Part shown: positions 26,001 to 35,784 of the stretch, piece by piece | Layout: every line of letters begins with the position of its first letter | Numbering within the stretch: position 1 is the stretch's first letter | Source: Phallusia fumigata | Taxonomy: Eukaryota; Chordata; Ascidiacea; Phlebobranchia; Ascidiidae | Length of the DNA: 64,000 bases | Direction: 5' to 3' | Assembly: GCA_008931825.1 (NCBI GenBank) | Contig: QXVZ01006928.1 | Span: 159,960-223,959 of the forward strand | The notes under the pieces: model-generated | Told to the model about the DNA's origin: nothing | The model's database searches: none | Seen by the model: only the letters and a program-made list of their open reading frames with translations | Translations under genes and position numbers: made by a program

Positions 26001-28406
26001 CGTCAACACGGGTCAACCAACCGGAAAATTTGGCGATCAGTGAAGCGAAAAGCCTCGGGCGAAATTAATATTCTGGAATTATGTCGGTGTGATGTCACAA
26101 TTAGGGTTTCGATGGAAAGTCATGTGAACGCCCGAATCAACTCAACGTCTGTGTACACACAGAGATTGCGACGAAACCCTTATTTGGGCAAGTCGAATTA
26201 AGGAGAAAATCCGAGCGTTGTAGCAGGGGAATGTCACGTGACATCTCCATGAGCGCGTCGCAGTTTTGTTGACATTTCATGTTAGATCGGGTTTCGCCTG
26301 GGCTTCAAGCTAATCTTATCTGGGACAAAATTGTAACAAACGATGAACGCAACAGCGCGAGACGTTCCACTCACTATTCACGCGTCATAAAAAGGTGTGA
26401 CGTAACAACGGGCGAACAAAGAGTCCCGCCTCCGCACAATGGGTGGGTCGGGAAATAAAAACGACTGGACGGTTTTACGGGATATTGCCAGACCTTTCTA
26501 CACTCAGTCGTGTGTCATCATGGGTTGTTGATTATAAGGGTTATAAGACCTAGTTGCAATTGCATCAATACAACTCCATTCCACAGTGCAAAAATGTGAC
26601 AATCTCTTTCAATACATAACATACATAAAATGAGCTACACATTTGTGGTTACTTGCTGGTATGCTGGACAAAATTTACACAAATGCTAACAGACAAACAC
26701 AAACAAACACAATTACAAAATTCCAATGGCAATTAGGAGCATTAGTAAGTACACTATAACAAACTGGATAAAAACGTTATGATTTATTGTTCCATGTTGT
26801 TCCATGGCTAGTTTGAAACTGGGTTTCTGTCATGAAATAATGTTTAAATGTTTTTCCTTTCTTAAGATTTCTTTTACAGGCAAATTGAAGTACGTCTAAA
26901 CAGATTTTTCTAAATCCAAAGACATGGAACAACATAATGGTAAAATTGTTGCGTTTATAGCTACAGACAAGTTCAGCAATTAAGTGCAACTTGTCAGTGT
27001 TAAACTGTAAAGTTTGTTGACAAAAGGACTAGTGAGGTGCTAATGGCAAACAACCTGCCACCAGACAACTTGCTAACGAACTGCTAAAATAAACAAACAA
27101 CTGACTTGAACTGTTTGCTTCAATAAACACAACATATTTGCACAAGGACACTAGATGGGCAAAATTAGGCAACTTAGTTTGGCAACTTCCAATGATCACA
27201 AATATATTTTCATTCACTATCTCTTTAAAGTACAAAGCCAACTTTGGTAGACCTCGATTCTCAAACCATAAAATGCTGTTAAGCATTTAGTTATAAAACT
27301 TCCTCAATCAGTTTACACTTATTGTAATGTCATCTGGATTTAATCAAATAACAAAAGCTGCGATAAAACCCAGGTATGCATTTTGAGGCAATTCTGCTGT
27401 ATACTTACGGAGGCAGGTCGAATTGTGAAAACACAGTTGGGATTCCACCGGGATATATCTGGCATGCATCGATCACTATATCTGATCCATTTGCTTGAAA
27501 CTTCCATCTCAGGTAATCCCCAAACCCCGGAACTGAGCATGGAAGTGAGACCGACTCACCAGAGACGATATTCCGAACAGGTTCGTATGACTGAACTCGG
27601 CCACCCTCAACTGAAAAATAGAAAAATTTTTGCTTTTACATCAAACAAATGAAAAAATGGTTGATGGATATTGATTCAATCAGTGAGCATTTGCACACAC
27701 AGTTCTACACAACAGATCTACACGTAAGTCATCAAAATCAAAAAGAATAAAAGTATACATTTAATTTTGTTTAAACCAAAACTGCAAGTATAAATTTAAC
27801 CTAACAACTTGGGTTTTGAGGGCCAGCAGGTTATGTAAGTCCAAAAATTAAGGTAAAAAAATTTCAATATTTGCAAAGATCTCCTTTTACTATCATAAAA
27901 CATCAAACAAGCCAATCACACAGAAGTATTTGCTTTATGGTGGATATTCATATTTTGTTTAATTGTCAGAACTATGTATGGGGTAAGCATATTTGCTAAA
28001 CAGGAAACATTGACATTGTATTATTTCCTGGATTGCATACTGCATCATTTTCATGTCAAATATTTAAACATATAGAGTAACTAAAGCTGAAAATTACATA
28101 TGAGTTTTTGTCACACATTTTACTTGTTTAGTTCTAAATAATCCCAATCTGCCATATGACATTTAGAGTCTATTGACACATTTGGATAAAAGCATTTCTT
28201 AACAGTTTTTTTAGCGAGTAATGAATCTTAACAAAAGCATAAAAATATTTTGTCTTGACAATTCACATTTATGATGCAAATAAGCTTTAAAAACAGATAA
28301 ATAATACTTTAGTTTGGTTTTGTTGCTTTTTAAACATTTTACAACCACTTTTGTACATACCTGTATAAAAAATGGTGTAACAGCACAAAACAAATTTCCA
28401 AATCAT
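20056..28406 (-). CDS. Nectin-like immunoglobulin-superfamily adhesion receptor with Tyr-rich cytoplasmic tail
   Basis: Exons in transcript order: 28361-28406, 27409-27610, 24685-24913, 24172-24403, 23899-23990, 23242-23546, 22782-22937, 22071-22221, 21996-22016, 20454-20476, 20056-20392. They total 1,794 nt (597 residues), all in phase. Signal peptide (MIWKFVLCCYTIFY); V-type Ig (SVSLPC...DEGDYWCEI); C-type Ig whose ARCSSK-AGRPYSNIKW segment resembles nectin domain 2; third Ig (FYVFCEADG...FFECTADNG). A TM helix (VAIGGGVLLLIIIIIVAI) is followed by CCCKRKR. The cytoplasmic tail is about 270 residues, ends in a Tyr/Gly/Asp-rich, poly-Gln-containing region, and finishes ASMI, a class I PDZ-type end. 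V-C-C2 plus a PDZ tail is the nectin layout, so cell-cell adhesion at the plasma membrane is the likely role. CADM or another IgSF member is not excluded. Two microexons (21 and 23 nt) rest on splice sites and phase only. Confidence 0.8.
20584..20745. mobile_element. Probable hAT-type MITE
   Basis: About 160 bases starting CAGGGGTTCCAAAC and ending GATGAGAATCACTG. The ends pair as degenerate inverted repeats and share the CAG...CTG termini of the 3681 element. It sits in an intron of the nectin-like gene. No clear 8-base target duplication was seen. Confidence 0.5.
20965..21195. mobile_element. Probable hAT-type MITE
   Basis: Starts CAGGGGTCAGCAACCGTTAG and ends CGTTGGTTGCCGACTTCTG, good inverted termini of the CAGGGGTCGGCAACC type found in hAT elements. 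Lies in an intron of the nectin-like gene. Flanking duplication is not evident. Confidence 0.6.
24914..27408 (-). other. Large intron inside the V-domain of the nectin-like gene, with a GC-richer block
   Basis: This 2.5 kb intron separates the two V-domain exons. Most of it is AT-rich, but about 25,700-26,540 is richer in CpG. That block holds a TGACGTAA site, a CACGTG E-box, GATA-type sites (CTTATCTGG) and an inverted copy of a CCAAT-like motif. No open frame of interest is seen. It could be an intronic enhancer or alternative promoter; this is inference from base composition and motifs only. Confidence 0.3.
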
Positions 28407-30213
28407 TGTAAAATTTAAAAAAATAAACTGAATTATCTGAAACATAAAAGGAAAAAAAATTAAACTGATTTTGGCAGTAAATAATTTGTGCATCTTCCTA
28501 AAATTAGGTTTTAATTCAAAATAAAACTTTTTTAATCATTGTGGCAGTAACACGGCCCATTAGCTGTCATAAAACATACTCAAAAGTTTTTATTTTTGTA
28601 TTTTCCGAAATCTCAAAGCGTTGATGTATTTAAATGCTGAAAAAAAGTAACTTAGCTAAAAAAAACAATTACATTCAAATAGTATGAAAGTTAGTGGTAA
28701 TAACATAAAACTTTTCACTTCAAAGTAAAGTCTTCAATAACTTCTTTTCACTTGCGCCTACCAAATTATTTAAATACTCCTCAGCGTCGTGACGCGATCA
28801 TTGTTCGATAATGGCCGCCAGGATTGTGACGTCATAGTTAGAATGCCGCTCCTTTTTTCTTTCGCTATTTACGATTTCTATGCATATAACTTAGAACAAA
28901 AATGTTTGCTGTCTATATTTTATGATGGATACAGGTATTATCCATTTTTCATACTGTGTCGACATTATTTTGACTAAGCTTTCCACACAAGTGTAAAAAA
29001 ATTGATCTTGTTCCAAATCTATTTCCCAGATCCAGTAAGGTGCTGTCTCAGTTTGCACGTAGCCTTCAGGGTTTTCCAAACTGTGTGCCGTCCGCGAAAA
29101 GTTGACTTAAACTAGGCATTGGTTTATCAAATCGCCTGTTTTATAAACATGTAAGAGTGGAATTCTGTTTAGTGGTCCTCAGAAAAAAATTCGGGGATAA
29201 AGTGGTCCTTGGGATAAAAAAGTTTGAGAAACACTGTTGTAGTATGGCAGAAATTGAAAGATGCTCGTCAGACAATCGGTTTAAAATTTGGTCATCGACA
29301 CTTTTTAACAACTGGAGTGCCGCAGCCGAAGACTCGAGTTTGCCTTAAGTCTGAAATATCCTGCCAGCATAAAACATCTGTGAAATGTTTTTTTCATTTA
29401 TCCTGCTAACAGCGGATTGAAGCATCAGCATTATGCACACTTAAACACATAGTGACAATACGAATTTCCTTGCTGATCAAGTAGATCCAACACTTACCGT
29501 TCTCGTAACTTTGTATTGTGTTTCATCACGGCCCACTCCCTACCTTTCCTGCTCGGTGCAACACACGCTTGTTGTCAACACTTCGTGGCAGTTTATCATT
29601 GTATCGAAAGTTTGCATTTTCTGTCCATGAATCTCACTGCTTTACCCAGGGTGCAAATAATGCTGGTAAGCAAGTCCTTCGATAATGGGTCAGCGGTTTT
29701 GTATCAAACAAGTTTGAGACAAAAACAAAGGATCGCCTGCAACGATGGGGGCCCCACAAAAACATATGTAGGCATATTCATATTCATTGTTCTCAGACTT
29801 AGACAGTAAATGGAAGCATCAAATTTTTTGCAAACAGTTTGGCAACGTCCCAGTGATGAATAACAAACCACGGATTGTCATGTAAGCAATAATCGTTAAG
29901 GGTTTATTTAAAATTGCGAGTGGTGGGTTAATGCGACACAGTAATTATACCAGTACAGTACCGAGTTGTGCATACCTCGTTGCGAAGGGCGTACAGTACA
30001 TTGATACTTTTTGATGCGTACCAACTTGCCGCCATCCTTGATGCGTATGTGCAACAACACAACACTCAAGTTCTCAAATTGCTGTGACAAATTGTAGAGT
30101 TAAAAAGGACAAATCACAACACAAACAACTTAATTTTTTGAAACTTGATTTCCAGGTTATGCACTTCGAATTAACAGAGAAGAGCATTCAGTCATTGGTT
30201 GTTGCGCCCGAAG
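28407..30213. other. Spacer between the two nectin-like genes
   Basis: About 1.8 kb upstream of the full-length gene and downstream of the truncated one. I searched for missing third-Ig, TM or tail exons of the truncated gene on the - strand and found none. A piece resembling a hAT MITE end (GTTTGAGAAACACTG) lies near 29,220-29,236. The reverse complement of AATAAA near 29,903-29,908 may terminate the truncated gene. Confidence 0.45.
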
Positions 30214-31831
30214 TTACGGGGATAGCACATCGAATGAGTAGCTTAAAACTTTGTCAACTCCTCTGTAAGCGGGATGGGTAACGACACACTGAAACTGTCG
30301 TTGGTGGTCAAATCTTGTCGGATTATCAAGCACAAGAGCAAGAGAAATATCCCATAGTCGGTCACTAAACGAGTTCCTTTCCACCACTGGTTGAGAAATT
30401 CCTTCACTCGTCCCATTCATCCATTTGATATTCGAGTGGGGTTTGCCCGCCTGAAAACACAAACAATTCTCTAACTATTAAACTATTTGAGTGGTAGCGT
30501 TTTCACATCGACCTGTTTGTTACTAAACAAAAACATACCAGCAAGCTTAGGGTGGCTACTTTCATAACCCACATTAAGCTTTCAAAGTAATGGAAAATGG
30601 ACATTTTTGAACGTCATTGATAATGTTGGAAAAGTTTAGTTTTTAGTTGCATCGGACAAAATGATGAAGTTTAATTTGACAATTGATACTGATACCGAAA
30701 ATTAATTACTGAAAACAAATTGACACATTTAGTTGCAGTCATGCAATCTGCATTCTATACACAAAACAGGGAATACAACCCCGAACGTATTCGAAGAATG
30801 TTTTCATCAAAAACGTTTGCCTTTACCAAACCAATAAAATTTCCTGTGTATTTTAACCAACCTTGCTGGAGCATCTTGCAAGGACACTTTCAGTGTGTTC
30901 CAGTATTGAATCATGTAAACCGGTTACGACTGGTTCTTGGGGAGTGTACCACACATGGACAGGAATTGTGTCATGCACAACAATCGGTTCATTAACAGCT
31001 GCAATCTCGCACCAGTATTCTCCTTCATCTTGCAACTGTACGTCATATATAGTGAACAGTCCATCGACTATAGTTGATCGGCCACTGCAACAACAATAGT
31101 AGCAGTGTTTTTTTCACACAGCTCGAATGACTGCAAATAATAAAACATTTTGAACAAAAATGACACAATGCAAGCTCTCTGCAACCTTACCGCTGTAGTT
31201 ACATTTTGTGTCCAGTTACGATTTTACTTTATGCTGTTTGCTTCTTGAACACGAATAAACAATGATATATTTGCACAAGGAAAACAAAAATGCATCTGAC
31301 TTTTTAATTCACTACAAATGACATTATTTAAGTTACAAAGTGCTTTCTAAACTTTTTAAATTTTGTCAATGCCAAAATATTTACAAAATGCGACATTTTT
31401 AGCTAATACCCTGGTTAACGTTATGCAGCAGATAATGTTACATTGTACTTACGGTGGCAGGTCAAATTGTGAAAAAACAGTAGCTATTCCACCAGGAAAA
31501 ATTTGTGCTGCATCGATGACATAATTTGAACCATTTGCCTGAAATTTCCATCTTAAGTAATCAGTCAAATCCGGTTTGACGCATGGAAGAGAGACGGACT
31601 CCCCAGAAACAATATTACGAACAGGTTCTTTTGCCCGAACGCCATCAACTGCCACTGAAAAAGTAAAAATGTTTTTAGATGATTTGGTTTTAAGGTAAGC
31701 TTTCTGTAGCAAGCATGAAAACGCATATTTTTACTTTTGATTAAAGCTTTGCGTGAAGCCAAAACCGGAAAGGCTTTGTACATACCTGCGCAAAAAATGA
31801 CGAAACAACACAGAACAGATTTCCAGATCAT
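30214..31831 (-). CDS. Soluble two-Ig nectin-like paralogue (truncated tandem copy)
   Basis: Exons in transcript order: 31786-31831, 31453-31654, 30862-31084, 30214-30450. They total 708 nt (235 residues), in phase. The signal-peptide exon (46 nt) and first V exon (202 nt) have exactly the lengths of the neighbour, and the proteins align throughout (EPVRNIVSGESVSLPC, YLRWKFQANGS, NIKWMNGTSE). After the second Ig domain the frame runs into TAA (VLSP-stop), just where the neighbour has its GTGAGT donor; here that donor is lost. No TM follows, so the product should be a secreted V-C protein, perhaps a decoy or ligand for the membrane form. A cryptic donor (C|GTAACT) beside the stop could rescue splicing, but no downstream exons were seen. 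Confidence 0.75.
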
Positions 31832-32737
31832 TTTGTAAAATTTTAGAAAGCTCAATTCTCTGAAATATATTATTGATGGAAAACATTAACGGTTTTTTAG
31901 ACTAAAGTAGAAAAAAATTCCCGTTTCCGATTATTTAAGCATTCAAAAACTCTACACCATCCTATTTCGACCGTCGTTTTGGTAATTACGGTATTTCCGT
32001 TATTATTTTCGGTTCAAAATCGTTTTTGTCTCTTTAAAGTGCTTCATACATCAGTAGCAATTATTTAAATTCATCTTCACACTAAGCTACCTTCCTGATT
32101 CAACCAGTTTTCTAAATCTAGCCTGCGCCTTCTCAAGAACTCTACACCTATGCCTTCAAAACCAAACTGATCAGTATCTACAAACATGTCGTGTCATGTC
32201 TGCTGTGTGTCTCATATAACGATGGCGATAGCTCAGTGGTTTGGTTCAATGATTATTTAACAGCAATGTCCCACTCACTCGCTTGGAATGTCAGTAAACA
32301 GGGGCAGGTTCAACACTACGCTGGCTCGTAACGGTCATTTATGATTTCGTCAATCCCAAAACCCGCTAATCCCACAAATTTAAACCCGAATCCACCAATC
32401 AAACTGCTACCTCTTTAAAATTGTATCGTCAAAAAAATTGCAACCAAAACCAATGAATACTGAAATTCAATATCAGAGCAACTGTAATTTTTGCGTTTTG
32501 GATTTGTATTTGAAAACCCATGGTTTTTTCAGTGTCCTTGCTGTTTTAAAAAACCTATCAACAATGACAAATTGATAAAGTGGCAATGCAAATAAACTTG
32601 ACTTGTTCGTAAATTTGCACTCAACAACACAGGTAACACTGATTTTCTAATCAAAATGAGTTACAATAAATATGCCAGAAAGAATTTGTAGCAGATTGCA
32701 CAGACCAGCAAAAACAAAAACACAAATATTGCTTGTG
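31832..32737. other. Spacer between the truncated Ig gene and FBXO15
   Basis: About 0.9 kb with no coding signal. Near 32,223-32,320 a tRNA-like piece appears (TAGCTCAGTGG followed 75 bases later by GGTTCAACACT). It is too degenerate to be a gene and may be an old SINE head. Confidence 0.4.
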
Positions 32738-34102
32738 TCAATAACTAGTTGCAAACCAGTTATTTAAATGTGCGACACACAGTCCGACTTTAATACCTGT
32801 GATAATATAATTTGCATCGGTACACTTGCATCTTATTTCAACCAAACCACTTTTGTTAATAAAAGTGAATAAAAATTCTTCAGTTAAATTGTCAAAGTCA
32901 ACTTCAGTCTGCTTCGAAGTTTCTCCACAAACCATTCCACTGTCACTCCAAATAATTTCTTTGTTGCAATCGATGACTGTGACATCCAGCATTGCAACTT
33001 GATCCAAACAGCCGTTGAACAAATCTGTTCTCCATGAAACACTTGGTGTAGATTCACAGGATGAAGTAAATCTTGAAATATTAAACTGAGCAATTCCATC
33101 TGTTATATTGCAGCCTAAACAAGTTAATTTCTCCTCCCATATAGTTTCAGTGGAAGAGTGAAGATGTAGATGGCAGTCGTAACTGTGTAGCCCATATCTA
33201 TGATCAATATCATCTAGAATTGGACAGTGTTTTATAAAATAATTTTTTTCCTCTGATCCATATAGCAATTTGTCTATAAGAATATGATGATGTAAAGATG
33301 CAGTAACAAATGCAACATCTGTGGTCCCTTTCCATAAAGCAACACATAACATTGAATTTACTCGAATTAGCGAAACCTTTTTATCTGTGTAACATGTTTC
33401 AAGACCTTTTGAGATTTCTATCTTGGCTAATAAACTTTTCTGTAAAGGTGAATTCTTCAATGGCTTGTTAAAACTATGGTAGAGAACTGGCACAAGTCCT
33501 AAAATGTTAACAAATTTGAATTTTGTCCAATCTGGGAAGAGATTTAAACTGTTCCACTGGAGTAAAGTGCTTGAGTTAAAAACCTTTTTACGAGATAATT
33601 TCAAATAATATTTTCCCCCTTTAATGTCCTCAATGCACAGTTGAAATTTAACACCAATATTTTTCAGCAACTGTTCCATGTTGTTGGTTGTTGCAGTGTA
33701 GATATTTTTCTTAACCTTCGACTTGTAGTACTTGTTTCTTTGACTAATGAAATACTTCAGACATTTCTGCTTCCAAAAATTTGCACCACTAACATTTCTG
33801 GCAGTAGAAATTGGAATTCGGAAAGTGAATGGGGAAATGGCAGCATACCTCCGAAACAGTTCTTGCCACAGGGTTTCGTTGTCAACTAAGTTTCTCCATT
33901 TCTTGCAAACACATGGAACGGTCAGGACACTTTGCAAATCAAGATATCCAATAATTTCCATCCAGATTTCATCAGGTAAACCATTAACTGTTGCTTGTCT
34001 GACATTTTTTTGGGAGAAAGTTTTCCGCTTTGTAAATGGTTTTATCTGTTTTGTCACCTTCATTGATGAAACACCTTTGCTTAAGGAATTCATTTGTGAC
34101 AA
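32738..34102 (-). CDS. FBXO15: F-box only protein 15, single coding exon
   Basis: An uninterrupted 454-residue frame. The F-box lies at about residues 40-88 (LPDEIWMEIIGYLDLQS, then CVCKKWRNLV and LWQELFRRY). The C-terminal half carries FBXO15 family signatures: YGLHSYDCHLHLHS, SWRTDLFNGCLDQ, MLDVTVID and the ending NNWFATSY, which I recognise from vertebrate FBXO15. The expected role is substrate recognition in an SCF (SKP1-CUL1-F-box) ubiquitin ligase. Length matches the family. No other gene here is intronless. It starts 597 bases from the divergent + strand gene at 34700, so the two may share a promoter region. Confidence 0.88.
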   Translation of the reverse strand: MSQMNSLSKGVSSMKVTKQIKPFTKRKTFSQKNVRQATVNGLPDEIWMEIIGYLDLQSVLTVPCVCKKWRNLVDNETLWQELFRRYAAISPFTFRIPISTARNVSGANFWKQKCLKYFISQRNKYYKSKVKKNIYTATTNNMEQLLKNIGVKFQLCIEDIKGGKYYLKLSRKKVFNSSTLLQWNSLNLFPDWTKFKFVNILGLVPVLYHSFNKPLKNSPLQKSLLAKIEISKGLETCYTDKKVSLIRVNSMLCVALWKGTTDVAFVTASLHHHILIDKLLYGSEEKNYFIKHCPILDDIDHRYGLHSYDCHLHLHSSTETIWEEKLTCLGCNITDGIAQFNISRFTSSCESTPSVSWRTDLFNGCLDQVAMLDVTVIDCNKEIIWSDSGMVCGETSKQTEVDFDNLTEEFLFTFINKSGLVEIRCKCTDANYIITGIKVGLCVAHLNNWFATSY

Positions 34103-34699
34103 TAACCATGAATATTGCCTACGTTTTCTGCAATTTCATAAATAACTGGCTTGTACTTTTGCAACAGAACTTGTTACAAATTTACACTTTCCACATGAAG
34201 GCGACAGGTATTTCTTATTGCTTAATTATTATGACACAGTAATAAAACATCACTGTAAGACAAAAAACTGCCTGTGGTTTTACTTAAACTGATTACAAAA
34301 GCTATGTGTCTCCAATTTTTTTATTTGGCAAAACCGACACTGTGTACTTCAATGCACAAGCTTTGTTAAGTTTTTATTTTAACACCAGACAACTGAATTT
34401 GTTTCTTGTCACCACTGGTGACGTTGGCCTCACAAACACGTGAAAATCATGAGCAGACAAGCTGATGACGTAAAGGCATCACCGTTGCTAGGCGGCTTGG
34501 TTGTGGCAACGTAAAAATCATCAAACCAAAAAAACAAGAATCCCCAACAAAATTGATCAGACAATAACACATTTGTTCACGTGTTTGGTAACAATTGTGT
34601 TTTGTGTTGCGTCACAAACCACATGAAAAAATGAGACAGCAGATAATTAAACAAATTCATAGCTTCATGTTACGTTAAAGTGTGTAGGGTCGTTCAGTC
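34103..34699. promoter_or_regulatory. Shared divergent promoter region
   Basis: The 597 bases between the start codons of FBXO15 (-) and the membrane/coiled-coil gene (+) must hold both promoters. The block contains a TGATGACGTAAA CRE-like site near 34,463 and several CACGTG/ACGTG motifs (34,437-34,442, 34,577-34,582). No clear TATA box was seen. Confidence 0.45.
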
Positions 34700-35427
34700 A
34701 TGTCGCGTTGGAATGACGTTTTTCCATTTTTCGGACTTTTTGCGAGGGAAGCGGTACCCCCAAAACCAGCAGTGGAAGAAGCATCAATTTTTGCGTGGTT
34801 ATTTGGTTACAAACCACTAAAACCTGTTGTCGAAGTGAAACCTCCAAATTTGTCCGAGGAAATTTTGGAGGTTTTCGAAAAACTTCAATCTCCTGGTTAT
34901 CTGAAGTCAAAACTTGTTGATGTTACATTTTGGGGCAATCTAATTGGAATCATGGTGATCAGCTTGATTCTTTTCTACGGCTTGAAGTTTATTTTAAGGT
35001 AAGTTATTTCGGTGTTAAGTTTTTTGCAGAAATATATTTTTTACTTGATGAAATCTGCAGGTTTGTTAATGAGGTATGGAATGGACCTACAAAGGTACAG
35101 AATTATTAAAAATTAACATTGAGTAAAAACTAATTCCTAGTCTTTGTTCTAAATTAATAGCAAGCAGAGAAAATTGAAGAACTGTTAACAGAACACCTAA
35201 AAAGTGAACAAAATAAATTTGACCAAATGGTGGAAGCACATAAAGATGTTCTAACCAGAACTCAGTCGAGTTTGGACAAAATGTTGGACTCAATCACTTT
35301 GATTCTACAGGTTTTTAAACTTTTTGCAGTAATCTTGTTGAAATCAGATTGGTAAAATCTTTGTTTGTTTCAGCCGAAAGGAAAATACGACGAAAAACTT
35401 CTTACCAGCATCGGGAAGGAAAATTAG
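34700..35427 (+). CDS. Single-pass membrane protein with C-terminal coiled coil, family not recognised
   Basis: Exons 34700-34998, 35061-35094, 35161-35310 and 35374-35427 encode 178 residues in continuous phase. The first about 75 residues are Pro/Phe-rich (WLFGYKPLKP). A hydrophobic helix follows at about 78-97 (LIGIMVISLILFYGLKFIL). Next comes an acidic/basic heptad-like stretch (KIEELLTEHLKSEQNKF, LTRTQSSLDKML) and a short end, IGKEN. I do not recognise the family. A membrane anchor followed by a coiled coil suggests a tethering or complex-assembly role, which is inference only. AATAAA at 35461-35466 lies 34 bases after the stop. The 3' end converges on the actin-like gene. Confidence 0.8.
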
Positions 35428-35460
35428 TTAGGAAAGCTTAGAATAACGCGTTTGTTACGA

Positions 35461-35466
35461 AATAAA
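35461..35466 (+). terminator. Polyadenylation signal of the membrane/coiled-coil gene
   Basis: AATAAA 34 bases after the stop codon. The signal of the opposing gene lies 34 bases further on, so the two transcripts' 3' ends probably meet or overlap. Confidence 0.6.
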
Positions 35467-35500
35467 CGAAACCTCGCTGACGCTTAAAAGTGTGTGAAAC

Positions 35501-35506
35501 TTTATT
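35501..35506 (-). terminator. Polyadenylation signal of the actin-like gene
   Basis: TTTATT on the + strand reads AATAAA on the - strand, about 280 bases after the actin-like stop codon. Confidence 0.45.
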
Positions 35507-35784
35507 CTTAAAAAAGCGATTACGTCTTATCGTACAATAAAAAGCGGAAAAAACATAAAAATCGCACCAATTTACAACCGATGACGTAATACTTCGCACT
35601 GCACTGTCACGGATTAATGCACGAAAATGTAATGGAGTAAAAAGTGCAAACACGCGAAAATTCAAACCGGGTAACCATGGTAACTACGCCCCGAATGACG
35701 TCACTGCTTCTCTCGGTGCATAAAATATCCTCCGGGCTGGAACCTAGCTGAAATCGATCCTGTCTACCAGAGCCGCGCCGAGTT

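Noticed and set aside
28891-29079. Search for lost third-Ig/TM exons of the truncated Ig copy
   Set aside because: The only - frames between 28,407 and 30,213 show no Ig cysteines or TM helix.
29516-29809. 97-codon + frame between the Ig genes
   Set aside because: No family signature; overlaps a spacer with mobile-element fragments.
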